NCBI GenBank assembly: GCA_004554585.1
Contig: SFLH01000005.1
Coordinates: forward strand, 1-64,000
From: Clostridiales bacterium
GTDB taxonomy: Bacteria; Bacillota; Clostridia; Oscillospirales; Oscillospiraceae
Length of the DNA stretch: 64,000 bases
Direction: 5' to 3'
Position numbers and translations under genes: made by a program. The notes below the pieces were generated by a model that worked only from the letters and a program-made list of their open reading frames with translations, did not search any database and was not told where the DNA came from. Positions within the stretch are counted from its first letter, which is position 1, and every line of letters starts with the position of its first letter. Below, one piece after another: positions 8,171 to 15,849 of the stretch.

Positions 8171-9079
8171 ATGAAAAAAGACCTGCTGAAGCTGCTGGAC
8201 CTGTCCAGCGAAGAGATTCTGGAGATTCTGGACACCGCCGACCAGCTCAAGGCCATGCGAAAGGCGGGCATCCAGCACCCCTTCTTGGCCGGCAAGACCC
8301 TGGCCATGATCTTTGAGAAGAGCTCCACCCGCACCCGGGTCTCCTTTGAGACCGGCATCTACCAGCTGGGGGGCAACGCCATCTACCTGTCCGACAAGGA
8401 CAGCCAGATTGGCCGCAACGAGCCCGTGGAGGACACCGCCCGGGTCCTGTCCCGGTTCTGCGACGGCATCATGATCCGCACCTTCGCCCAGGAGGAGGTG
8501 GAGACCCTGGCCAAATACGCCTCCATCCCCGTTATCAACGGCCTGACCGACTTCTGCCACCCCTGCCAGGTGCTGGCAGATCTCATGACCATCCGGGAGC
8601 ACAAGGGCAAGCTGGAGGGCCTGAAGCTGTGCTACATCGGCGACGGCAACAACATGGCCAACTCCCTCATCGTCGGCTGCCTCAAGTGCGGCATGGACGT
8701 GGCCATCGCCTGCCCCGAAACCTATCAGCCCGACCCGGAGGTGCTGGCCTTTGCCCAGCAGTACCCCGGCCACTTCCTGTGCACCCCCGACATCCAGGCC
8801 GCCGCCAAGGACGCCGACGTGCTCTACACCGACGTGTGGGCCTCCATGGGCCAGGAGGGCGAGTTTAACCAGCGCAAGCTGGTCTTTGAGGGCTATCAGA
8901 TCAACGACGCCGTCATGGCCGTGGCCCACTCCGGCGCCATGGTCCAGCACTGCCTGCCCGCCCACCGGGGAGAGGAGATCACCGCCGAGGTCTTTGAGGC
9001 CCACGCCGACGAGATCTTCGACGAGGCGGAAAACCGCCTGCACGCCCAGAAGGCCGTGATGTACCTGCTTATGAAATAA
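8171..9079 (+). CDS. argF: Ornithine carbamoyltransferase
   Basis: It makes citrulline from ornithine and carbamoyl phosphate, closing the path to argG. The carbamoyl-phosphate loop SSTRTRVSFE is near residues 50-59, with HPCQVLAD in the middle and HCLPAHRGEE near the C-terminus. Length is 302 residues. A catabolic role (arginine deiminase pathway) is unlikely because every neighbour is biosynthetic and no arcA or arcC is present. It is the last gene of the cluster and is followed by a strong terminator. Confidence 0.96.
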   Translation: MKKDLLKLLDLSSEEILEILDTADQLKAMRKAGIQHPFLAGKTLAMIFEKSSTRTRVSFETGIYQLGGNAIYLSDKDSQIGRNEPVEDTARVLSRFCDGIMIRTFAQEEVETLAKYASIPVINGLTDFCHPCQVLADLMTIREHKGKLEGLKLCYIGDGNNMANSLIVGCLKCGMDVAIACPETYQPDPEVLAFAQQYPGHFLCTPDIQAAAKDADVLYTDVWASMGQEGEFNQRKLVFEGYQINDAVMAVAHSGAMVQHCLPAHRGEEITAEVFEAHADEIFDEAENRLHAQKAVMYLLMK

Positions 9080-9093
9080 ATTTCCCGCCAACA

Positions 9094-9135
9094 AACATTC
9101 CCGCGCAAGAGATTCTCTTGCGCGGGAATGTTTTA
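9094..9135 (+). terminator. Terminator of the arginine cluster
   Basis: An 18-bp perfect stem (AACATTCCCGCGCAAGAG and complement, 3-base loop) is followed by TTTTAT, 14 bases after the argF stop. Confidence 0.9.
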
Positions 9136-9254
9136 TGTTGGGTTCCGGCACCTCCACAAGCGTCACGCATGCTTCTGACCCAGCCGGCCGAACGATGCCG
9201 CATCATTCCGGGCAGACCCAGCCCTTTCTTTTGCCGGCGGAAGCAGAACGTACC

Positions 9255-9755
9255 TCACCGGGCGCTCACCTCCCGTTTCCTGACCCGATGGGGCGGGGCG
9301 GACACCGGCACCTCCACGCCTTCCAGTTGCAGTAGAAAGGCCTTGCGCTCCACCCCGCTGGAATAGCCGCCCAGGGTGCCGTCGGCGGCAATGACCCGGT
9401 GGCAGGGGATGAGGATGGGCAGAGGATTTCTCCCATTGGCCTGTCCCACCGCCTGAAAGGCCCGGGGTGACCCCACCTGGACCGCCAGGTCCCGGTAGGA
9501 AATGACCTTACCGTAGGGGATGTGGCACAGGGTCTGCCAGACCCGGCGCTGAAAGTCGGTCCCCTCGGGGCGCAATGGGAGGGCAAAGGTCCGGCGCTGC
9601 CCGGCAAAATACTCCTCCAGCTGGCGCTTGGCCTGGCGGAAAAGGGGCAGGTCGTCGTAGTCGCCGTAGTCTCCATAGACCAAGGCAATCAGGTGTCCGT
9701 CTTCCGCGAACAGGGTCAGGGGCCCTAAGGGCGAGTGAAACACAGCTTGCTCCAT
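9255..9755 (-). CDS. ogt: Methylated-DNA--protein-cysteine methyltransferase
   Basis: This suicide DNA-repair protein transfers alkyl groups from O6-alkylguanine to its own cysteine, here Cys118 in the signature IPCHRV. The N-terminal domain is short, FQRRVWQTLCHIPYG is the helix-turn-helix region, and GGYSSGVERK follows the active site. The 166-residue length fits Ogt without an AraC/Ada part. It is a single gene convergent with argF. The ribosome site is weak, so the exact start is a little uncertain. Confidence 0.93.
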   Translation of the reverse strand: MEQAVFHSPLGPLTLFAEDGHLIALVYGDYGDYDDLPLFRQAKRQLEEYFAGQRRTFALPLRPEGTDFQRRVWQTLCHIPYGKVISYRDLAVQVGSPRAFQAVGQANGRNPLPILIPCHRVIAADGTLGGYSSGVERKAFLLQLEGVEVPVSAPPHRVRKREVSAR

Positions 9756-9837
9756 GGCGTGCTCTCTTTCTTGTGGAGGGCGCGGCGCCTTTTATGCAGG
9801 CGCCGCGTCCGTAGGCAAAGACGTTCACGGGTACAGT

Positions 9838-10815
9838 TTACCAAATTTCCTCGCGAAAGTCCAGCACTTCTATGGCAGATTGCAGCATTTGGGCCGCCTG
9901 CGCCCGGGTCAGGGGGGAGGAAAGGGTGGCTTCCGTCTCTTCCGCGCCCCCCAGAACCCCCACCGCCGAGAGGTTGAGCACCGACTGATAGGCCCAAGCT
10001 GGGGCGGCATCCGTGGACACCTCTCCCTGGTCGGCCACGTCAGAGACCTGGAGCAGCCGGTCCAGCATCACCGCCGCCTCTGCCCGGGTGATGACCCGGC
10101 CGGGGGCAAAGCTCGTCCCCTCCGCCGCCGTCGTGCCGCCCTGGATCATCCCCGCCCCCAGGGCGGAGGCCACATAGGGACGGGCCCAGGTGGAGATACT
10201 CTCATCGTCGGCAAACCCCGTCATCTGCACCTGGGGCAGAGTGTCCATCTCCACCGTGTCCATGGCCATAGCCAAAAATTCCTCCCGGGTCACCGAGGCC
10301 TCCGGCCGGAAGAACCAGGTCTCCCCCATCTGTTCCCCCACAAAGATCCCCCGCTCGGCCAGGGAGATGGCCGCCTTATGGGCGGGGTTGCCGTCCATGT
10401 CGGCATAGGTGACCTTGGTGTCGGGCTTTTCGATGCGGATGGAGACCTTGGCCGGCTGGGAGACGTTGCCCGCCTCGTCCACGGCCACGTAGGTGAAGGA
10501 GTCCTTCCCCGTTTTGTTCTCATAGGGGCTGTAGGTGAAGCGGGCGCTGCCCTCCTCGGCCTGGGTCACAGCCCCCCGGGCGGGGTTCTTCGTTACCCGG
10601 AAGGTCAGCGCCCCGCCCTGGGGGTCTACCCCGGAAAAGGTGCCGCTGATGGCCACGTCCCGGTAGGTGGACAGGGAAAAGTTCTCCGCGATGGGCGCCT
10701 GTCCCCCGGACTCCTCCTGGTCAAAGAGCGCCAGGGCGGGCAGGGACAGGGAAATAGAAAGGACGGCCAAGATCACCAACGATCTCAGCCGCCGTGGAAA
10801 GCAAGACTGTGCCAT
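9838..10815 (-). CDS. Exported SLH-domain protein with Ig/cadherin-like repeat
   Basis: The 325-residue protein has an N-terminal signal segment (LRSLVILAVLSISLSLPALA). A cadherin-like beta domain at about residues 40-130 follows (GTFSGVDPQGGALTFRVT...DSFTYVAVDEAGNVS), then SLH-like repeats to the end (FADDESISTWARPYVASALGAGMIQG; ITRAEAAVMLDRLL; LTRAQAAQMLQSAI). It is probably wall-anchored and structural; no catalytic motif is visible. The ATG at 10815 has GAGGAGG about 9 bases upstream, so the earlier in-frame ATG at 10848 is rejected. Confidence 0.88.
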   Translation of the reverse strand: MAQSCFPRRLRSLVILAVLSISLSLPALALFDQEESGGQAPIAENFSLSTYRDVAISGTFSGVDPQGGALTFRVTKNPARGAVTQAEEGSARFTYSPYENKTGKDSFTYVAVDEAGNVSQPAKVSIRIEKPDTKVTYADMDGNPAHKAAISLAERGIFVGEQMGETWFFRPEASVTREEFLAMAMDTVEMDTLPQVQMTGFADDESISTWARPYVASALGAGMIQGGTTAAEGTSFAPGRVITRAEAAVMLDRLLQVSDVADQGEVSTDAAPAWAYQSVLNLSAVGVLGGAEETEATLSSPLTRAQAAQMLQSAIEVLDFREEIW

Positions 10816-10870
10816 TGCAAATGACCTCCTCGTTGAAGCGTTGGTCATAGTCTCTCCCGGGGCGGGGGCC

Positions 10871-11998
10871 TTATCCCCCCAGCCAACTTCCGCTTCCTCC
10901 CAATCTCTCCTTTTTCATGGAGAGCACCAGGCCCACCGCGCCAAAATTGGTGATGAGGGACGAGCCGCCATAGCTGAAAAAGGGCAGGGTCACCCCCACC
11001 ACCGGGGCCACATACAGGCACATGCCCACGTTCAGAAGGGTCTGGGCCCCAAACATGGCCGCCACCCCGGCGGCCACCGAGGCAAACACCGGGTCCTGGC
11101 TGCGCCGGGCCAGCCACAGGCAGCGCAGCACAATGGCCCCCAGCAGGGCCAGGATCACCAGGCACCCCGCCAGCCCCAGCTCCTCCCCCGCCACGGAAAA
11201 AATGAAGTCCGTGTGCCGGGCGGGCAGGGCGGAGGGGGACAGACTCTGGGTCTGGGTCCCCTGCAGATACCCTTGTCCCAGGCCCTGGCCGGAGCCGATG
11301 GCCAGCAGGCTCCGCGCCTGCTGGAAGCCCTTGCCCAAAGGGTCCAGGTCGTGGTCAAAGACCACCAAAAACCGCAGCCGGACGTACTCCGGCAGCCGGG
11401 GCCAGAGGGCCGCCGCCCCGGCCGCCCCCACGGCCAACTCCCCCGCCAGCCACAGCGGGTGAACCCCCGCCGCCCAGAGCATGCCCAGATACATGGCCAG
11501 GTACACCGCGGCCATGCCGATGTCCCCGGACACCCCATACAGCAGGCCGCACAGGGCCAGCACGTGGCCCAGCAGCAGCAGAATCGCCTTGGGCCGGTTC
11601 AGGCCCTTCTCCCCTAGCCGGGCCAGCTGCCAGGCCAGCAGCAGCAGGAAAGAGAGCTTGACCACCTCGGCCGGCTGGATGTTGAACAGGCCGCCGGGCA
11701 GGGCAATCCAGTTCTTGTTGCCGGTGCCGTCGTCGTTGCCCAGGGGGATCAGGAGCAGAAGCAGCCCCACATTGAGGAAGGGCAGCAGCCACCACAGCCG
11801 CTCCAGCAGCCGCCGCACGTCCAGCACCGTCAAAAGCAGGCACAGGGCCACGCCAATCCCCAGCGCCGCCCCCTGCTTGGCTGCCAGGCCGTGGAGGTCC
11901 GGGTCGTAGCGGGTGGCGCTGAAGATCAGGGCCAGGCCATACAGGGCAGCCGTCAGGCTGAGAAAAAACAGGGGCTTCTCCCCCTTCCCACGCCCCAT
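10871..11998 (-). CDS. rodA: FtsW/RodA/SpoVE-family peptidoglycan polymerase (RodA-like)
   Basis: A polytopic SEDS-family membrane glycosyltransferase that polymerises lipid II. The 375 residues carry about ten hydrophobic segments. Diagnostic blocks are GNKNWIALPGGLFNIQPAEVVKL, GQGYLQGTQTQ...LPARHTDFIFSVAGEELG and LPFFSYGGSSLITNFGAVGLVLS. The HTDFIF block and the short ends look more like RodA than FtsW, although no mreBCD or PBP2 gene is adjacent. The ATG at 11998 follows AAGGAGGGAGG; the long upstream in-frame extension lies inside tsaE on the other strand. Confidence 0.85.
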   Translation of the reverse strand: MGRGKGEKPLFFLSLTAALYGLALIFSATRYDPDLHGLAAKQGAALGIGVALCLLLTVLDVRRLLERLWWLLPFLNVGLLLLLIPLGNDDGTGNKNWIALPGGLFNIQPAEVVKLSFLLLLAWQLARLGEKGLNRPKAILLLLGHVLALCGLLYGVSGDIGMAAVYLAMYLGMLWAAGVHPLWLAGELAVGAAGAAALWPRLPEYVRLRFLVVFDHDLDPLGKGFQQARSLLAIGSGQGLGQGYLQGTQTQSLSPSALPARHTDFIFSVAGEELGLAGCLVILALLGAIVLRCLWLARRSQDPVFASVAAGVAAMFGAQTLLNVGMCLYVAPVVGVTLPFFSYGGSSLITNFGAVGLVLSMKKERLGGSGSWLGG

Positions 11999-12178
11999 GG
12001 GCCTCCCTCCTTCCTGGTTTTCGGGGCTTGTCTCCCCGCCGCGGCATTCTCTTTCCCTATGATACCCGCCCGGTGAGACAAATTTTGTCGCAGAGGGGTG
12101 CAACCGGGCCGGTTTTATGGTAGAATACAAAAAAACCACCGGGGACAGCCCTTGTCCCCAGGAAAGGAACCCATCCCC

Positions 12179-12628
12179 ATGCAACGATATTCCAAAAGCC
12201 CCGCGGAAACCGAGGCCATCGGCCAGGACCTGGCTGCCCGCCTGTCCCCTGGGACCGTGGTGGCCTTCACCGGCGACCTGGGCGCGGGCAAGACCGCCTT
12301 TGTCCGGGGCATGGCCCGGGGTCTGGGGATCCCCCAGCGGGTCACCAGTCCCACCTTCACCATCGTCAACGAATACGAGGGTGGGCGGCTGCCCCTCTTC
12401 CATTTTGATATGTACCGGCTGCACAGCGCCGACGACCTCTTCGACATCGGCTGGGAGGATTTCCTCCGCCGGGGCGGGATCTGCGCCGTGGAGTGGAGCG
12501 AGACCATCCGGGAGGCCCTGGACGAGGAGACCATCTACGTGGACATCCGCCGGGGCCAGGGAGAGCAGGAGCGCATCCTCACCCTGCACGGCCCCGGCCT
12601 GCCGGAAGAACAGGAGGAGACCCCATGA
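12179..12628 (+). CDS. tsaE: tRNA t6A biosynthesis ATPase TsaE
   Basis: TsaE is the P-loop ATPase that drives the TsaB-TsaD complex forming N6-threonylcarbamoyladenosine in ANN-decoding tRNAs. The Walker A motif GDLGAGKT is at residues 32-39, followed by SPTFTIVNEYEG and the conserved FDMYRL block. Length is 149 residues. AGGAAAGG lies 10 bases before the ATG. The tsaB start overlaps the stop by 4 bases. The partner tsaD is not in the window. Confidence 0.95.
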   Translation: MQRYSKSPAETEAIGQDLAARLSPGTVVAFTGDLGAGKTAFVRGMARGLGIPQRVTSPTFTIVNEYEGGRLPLFHFDMYRLHSADDLFDIGWEDFLRRGGICAVEWSETIREALDEETIYVDIRRGQGEQERILTLHGPGLPEEQEETP

Positions 12629-13344
12629 AAATCTTAGCCCTGGAATCCTCTGCCGTGGCGGCCTCGGCAGCCCTGTGCCAGGACGAAACCCTCATCGCCC
12701 AGACCTTTCTGCACACCGGCCTGACCCACAGCCAGACCCTGCTGCCCATGGCCCAGCGGCTGCTGGCCGATTGCGGCCTGACCGTCCGAGACCTGGACCT
12801 GGTGGCTGTCGCCGCGGGCCCCGGCTCCTTCACCGGCCTGCGCATCGGCGTGGCCGCCGCCAAGGGCCTGGCCTGGGCAGCCCAGCTGCCCTGCGCGGGC
12901 TGCTCCACCTTAGAGGCCATGGCCTGGAACCTGGCGGGCTTCTCCGGCCAGGTGTGCGCCGCCATGGACGCCCGCCGGCATCAGGTGTACAACGCCCGCT
13001 TCCAGGTGGACGGCACCGCCCCCCAGCGGCTCACCCCCGACCGGGCCATCGCCCTGGAAGACCTCATTAAAGAACTTCAAGGAGTGACCACCCCCCAGCT
13101 GGTGGTGGGCGACGGCGCCCAGCTGTGCTACGACGCTCTGACCGCCGCGGGCATCCCCGCCCGGCTGGCCCCCCCCAACCTGCGTCAGCAGACCGCCTGG
13201 AGCGTGGCCCGGCAGGCCTTGGAACTGGCCCGGGCAGGCCAGACGGTCCCCCCGGAGGCGCTGGTCCCCGTCTACCACCGTCTCTCCCAGGCCGAGCGGG
13301 AGCGCCTGGCCCGGGAGAAGGCCGCCCAACACCCCACCCCATAA
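12625..13344 (+). CDS. tsaB: tRNA t6A biosynthesis protein TsaB
   Basis: TsaB is the ASKHA-fold scaffold that pairs with TsaD. The N-terminal ILALESSA strand and AAGPGSFTGLRIGVAAAKGLA, the family signature, are clear. Length is 239 residues. It overlaps tsaE by 4 bases, a classic coupled arrangement. upp follows after 25 bases and is probably cotranscribed. The C-terminal tail is Arg/Ala/Pro-rich and not conserved. Confidence 0.94.
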   Translation: MKILALESSAVAASAALCQDETLIAQTFLHTGLTHSQTLLPMAQRLLADCGLTVRDLDLVAVAAGPGSFTGLRIGVAAAKGLAWAAQLPCAGCSTLEAMAWNLAGFSGQVCAAMDARRHQVYNARFQVDGTAPQRLTPDRAIALEDLIKELQGVTTPQLVVGDGAQLCYDALTAAGIPARLAPPNLRQQTAWSVARQALELARAGQTVPPEALVPVYHRLSQAERERLAREKAAQHPTP

Positions 13345-13369
13345 ACCAGAGAGAAGGGAGACTGTCAAC

Positions 13370-13999
13370 ATGGAAAAAGTACACGTATTGGACCACCCCC
13401 TGCTGCAGCACAAGCTGTCCATCCTGCGGGATGAAAAGACCGGCGTGAAGGAGTTCCGGGAGATCGTGGGGGAGGTCGCCACCCTCATGTGTTACGACGC
13501 CACCCGGGACCTCCCCCTCCAGGAAGTCCCCGTGCAGACCCCGGTGGCCCAGGCGGTCACCCGGCAGATCGCCGGGAAAAAGCTGGCCATCGTCCCCGTC
13601 CTGCGGGCAGGGCTGGGCATGGTAGAGGGCATCCTCACCCTCATCCCCTCGGCCAAGGTGGGCCACATCGGCCTGTTTCGGGACCCGGAGACCTTGGAGC
13701 CGGTGAAGTACTACTGCAAAATGCCCTCGGACATCGCCGAGCGGGACGTCATTATCCTCGACCCCATGCTGGCCACCGGCGGCTCCGCCGCCGCCGCCAT
13801 CACCTTCGTCAAGGAGTACGGGGTGAAGAACATCAAGCTCATGAACATCCTGGCCGCCCCGGAGGGCATCGCCCGGGTCCGGCAGGAGCACCCCGACGTG
13901 GACATCTACGTGGCCGCCGTGGATGAAAAGCTCAACGACCACGGCTACATCGTCCCCGGCCTGGGCGACGCCGGTGACCGCATCTTCGGCACCAAATGA
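13370..13999 (+). CDS. upp: Uracil phosphoribosyltransferase
   Basis: This salvage enzyme makes UMP from uracil and PRPP. The PRPP-binding loop DPMLATGGSA is at about residues 127-136, and the uracil-binding end YIVPGLGDAGDRIFGTK matches the family. Length is 209 residues. It lies downstream of tsaEB and before a GC-rich hairpin (14006-14036) that lacks a clean T-run, so a weak terminator is possible there. No uracil permease or attenuator is next to it. Confidence 0.97.
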   Translation: MEKVHVLDHPLLQHKLSILRDEKTGVKEFREIVGEVATLMCYDATRDLPLQEVPVQTPVAQAVTRQIAGKKLAIVPVLRAGLGMVEGILTLIPSAKVGHIGLFRDPETLEPVKYYCKMPSDIAERDVIILDPMLATGGSAAAAITFVKEYGVKNIKLMNILAAPEGIARVRQEHPDVDIYVAAVDEKLNDHGYIVPGLGDAGDRIFGTK

Positions 14000-14070
14000 C
14001 CCCCTCTCCCCCGGCCCGCCGTCCCGGGCCGGGGGAGAAAAAACTTTTTTAAAAAAGTCGAAAAAAACGC

Positions 14071-14099
14071 TTGACACTTGGCCCTTCCTATGCTATTAT
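14071..14099 (+). promoter_or_regulatory. Strong tRNA-Leu promoter
   Basis: A consensus TTGACA (14071-14076) and TATTAT (14094-14099) are 17 bases apart, 46 bases before the tRNA. Confidence 0.9.
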
Positions 14100-14145
14100 A
14101 AATCTCGCACTGAACGAGGCAACACCTCAACGGAGCGAACAACAT

Positions 14146-14233
14146 GCGCGAGTGGTGGAATTGGCAGACTCGCTAGATTCAGGTTCTAGTGTGCAATACG
14201 CACGTGCGGGTTCAAGTCCCGCCTCGCGCACCA
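14146..14233 (+). tRNA. tRNA-Leu (anticodon CAG)
   Basis: A class II tRNA with acceptor stem GCGCGAG/CTCGCGC, anticodon stem CTAGA/TCTAG around TTCAGGT (anticodon CAG), a long variable arm, T-arm GGGTTCAAGTCCC and encoded CCA. It reads CUG, the dominant leucine codon in this GC-rich window. Confidence 0.96.
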
Positions 14234-14236
14234 AGG

Positions 14237-14268
14237 AAGGACATCCTGTTGGATGTCCTTCTTTTTTT
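14237..14268 (+). terminator. Terminator of tRNA-Leu(CAG)
   Basis: Perfect 10-bp stem AAGGACATCC/GGATGTCCTT with a TGTT loop and seven T. Confidence 0.92.
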
Positions 14269-14402
14269 GTTTTTCCCGGGGGCCGGGCAGACCTTTCGCC
14301 CTGCCGAGCGGAGGGCCGACGCTGCTGGCTGTCCCTGGATTGCATTTCCCCGCGGGGCGTGGTACACTGACAAGGCCGAATTTTTGGAAAGGACGTCATC
14401 CC

Positions 14403-15746
14403 ATGCCCGCCAAACGCAACCTCACTCAGGGGAGCATCCCCAAAGGCCTGCTGGCCTTCGCCCTGCCGCTCATCCTGGGCAATCTACTCCAACAATGCTA
14501 TAACCTGGCCGACACCTGGGTGGTGGGCCGCTTCATCGGGGAGGGCGCCCTGGCCGCCGTGGGCTCCTCCTACACCCTGATGACCTTCCTCACCTCCATT
14601 CTGTTGGGCTTGTGCATGGGCAGCAGCGTCTACTTCTCCATCCAGTATGGCCGGAAGGATCCGGACAAGCTGCGCAATGGCATCTTCCAGTCCTTCCTTC
14701 TCATCGCCGTTCTGACCCTGCTGCTCAACCTTCTGGTCTACCTCCTGCTGGACCAGATCCTGGTGCTGCTGCAGATCCCCGCCGACGTGACAGACCTGAC
14801 AAGGGTGTATCTGCAGTGGGTCTTCGGGGGCATCGCCGCCACCTTCCTCTACAACTATTTTGCCAACCTCCTGCGGGCGGTGGGGAACTCTGTGACCCCC
14901 CTGCTCTTTCTGGGGCTGTCGGTGGTGCTGAACATCGGCCTGGACCTGCTGTTTGTGATCCCCCTGTCCATGGGGGTGATGGGGGCTGCCCTGGCCACGG
15001 TGACCGCCCAGTACATCGCCGCCCTGGGCCTGCTCCTCTACACCTGGCATGCCTTCCCCGAGCTGCGGGTGCGGCGGGAGGACTGCCGGTGGAACAAGGC
15101 CGTCCTCAAGAGTCTGCTGAACCTCTCCCTGTTCACCTGCCTGCAGCAGTCGGTGATGAACTTCGGCATCCTCATGATCCAGGGCCTGGTCAACAGCTTC
15201 GGCACGGCGGTGATGGCCGCCTTCGCCGTGGCCGTGAAAATCGACACCATCGCCTACATGCCTGTGCAGGACTTCGGCAACGCTTTCTCCACCTTCGTGG
15301 CCCAGAACTATGGGGCCGGGCGGCGGGACCGAATCAGCAAAGGCGTCCGGTGGGCGGTGTTCTGGGTGGTCCTGTTCTGCCTGGTCATCGGCGGCCTGGT
15401 CTGCCTGTTGGCACCCCAGCTCATGGGGGTCTTTGTGGGGGCGGAAAACACCCAGGTCATCGCCATCGGCGTGGGATACCTGCGCATCGAGGGGGCCTTC
15501 TACCTGGGCATCGGCATCCTCTTCCTCCTCTACGGCTACTTCCGGGCGGTGGACCGCCCCGCCGTGTCGGTGGTCCTCACCGTCTGCTCCCTGGGCACCC
15601 GGGTGCTGCTGGCCTACACCCTCTCCCCCCTGCCCGCCCTGGGGGTCACCGCCATCTGGATGGCCATTCCCATCGGCTGGTTCTTTGCCGACGCCGTGGG
15701 CATCCTTCTCTGGCGGCGGGAAAGCCGGCGCGGTGCTCCGGGCTGA
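14403..15746 (+). CDS. MATE-family multidrug exporter
   Basis: A polytopic inner-membrane antiporter of 447 residues with about 12 hydrophobic segments. MATE hallmarks are IPKGLLAFALPLILGNLLQQCYNLADTWVVGRF at the N-terminus and FSTFVAQNYGAGRRDRI in the second half. The start at 14403 follows GGAAAGGACG; the earlier frame overlaps the tRNA terminator. The substrate cannot be told from sequence. It is one of three MATE genes in the window. Confidence 0.92.
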   Translation: MPAKRNLTQGSIPKGLLAFALPLILGNLLQQCYNLADTWVVGRFIGEGALAAVGSSYTLMTFLTSILLGLCMGSSVYFSIQYGRKDPDKLRNGIFQSFLLIAVLTLLLNLLVYLLLDQILVLLQIPADVTDLTRVYLQWVFGGIAATFLYNYFANLLRAVGNSVTPLLFLGLSVVLNIGLDLLFVIPLSMGVMGAALATVTAQYIAALGLLLYTWHAFPELRVRREDCRWNKAVLKSLLNLSLFTCLQQSVMNFGILMIQGLVNSFGTAVMAAFAVAVKIDTIAYMPVQDFGNAFSTFVAQNYGAGRRDRISKGVRWAVFWVVLFCLVIGGLVCLLAPQLMGVFVGAENTQVIAIGVGYLRIEGAFYLGIGILFLLYGYFRAVDRPAVSVVLTVCSLGTRVLLAYTLSPLPALGVTAIWMAIPIGWFFADAVGILLWRRESRRGAPG

Positions 15747-15764
15747 ACCCCATCCTTTCCGCAC

Positions 15765-15807
15765 AAAAAACAAGAGAGAGGCAAGTTGCCTCTCTCTTGT
15801 TTTTTTG
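15765..15807. terminator. Bidirectional terminator between MATE and peptidase genes
   Basis: A 16-bp stem (AACAAGAGAGAGGCAA with its complement) is flanked by an A-run and a T-run and serves both convergent genes. Confidence 0.92.
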
Positions 15808-15849
15808 TCTGTCGCGAGACAGCTGCAGGTGTCGTAGACCGTCAGGGTC

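Noticed and set aside
11999..12589. N-terminal extension of rodA across tsaE
   Set aside because: The extension lies antisense to tsaE and before a strong AAGGAGG-ATG start at 11998; its sequence is not membrane-like.
14006..14036. Classical terminator after upp
   Set aside because: The stem is strong but is followed by A-runs before any T-run, so I did not list it as a terminator.
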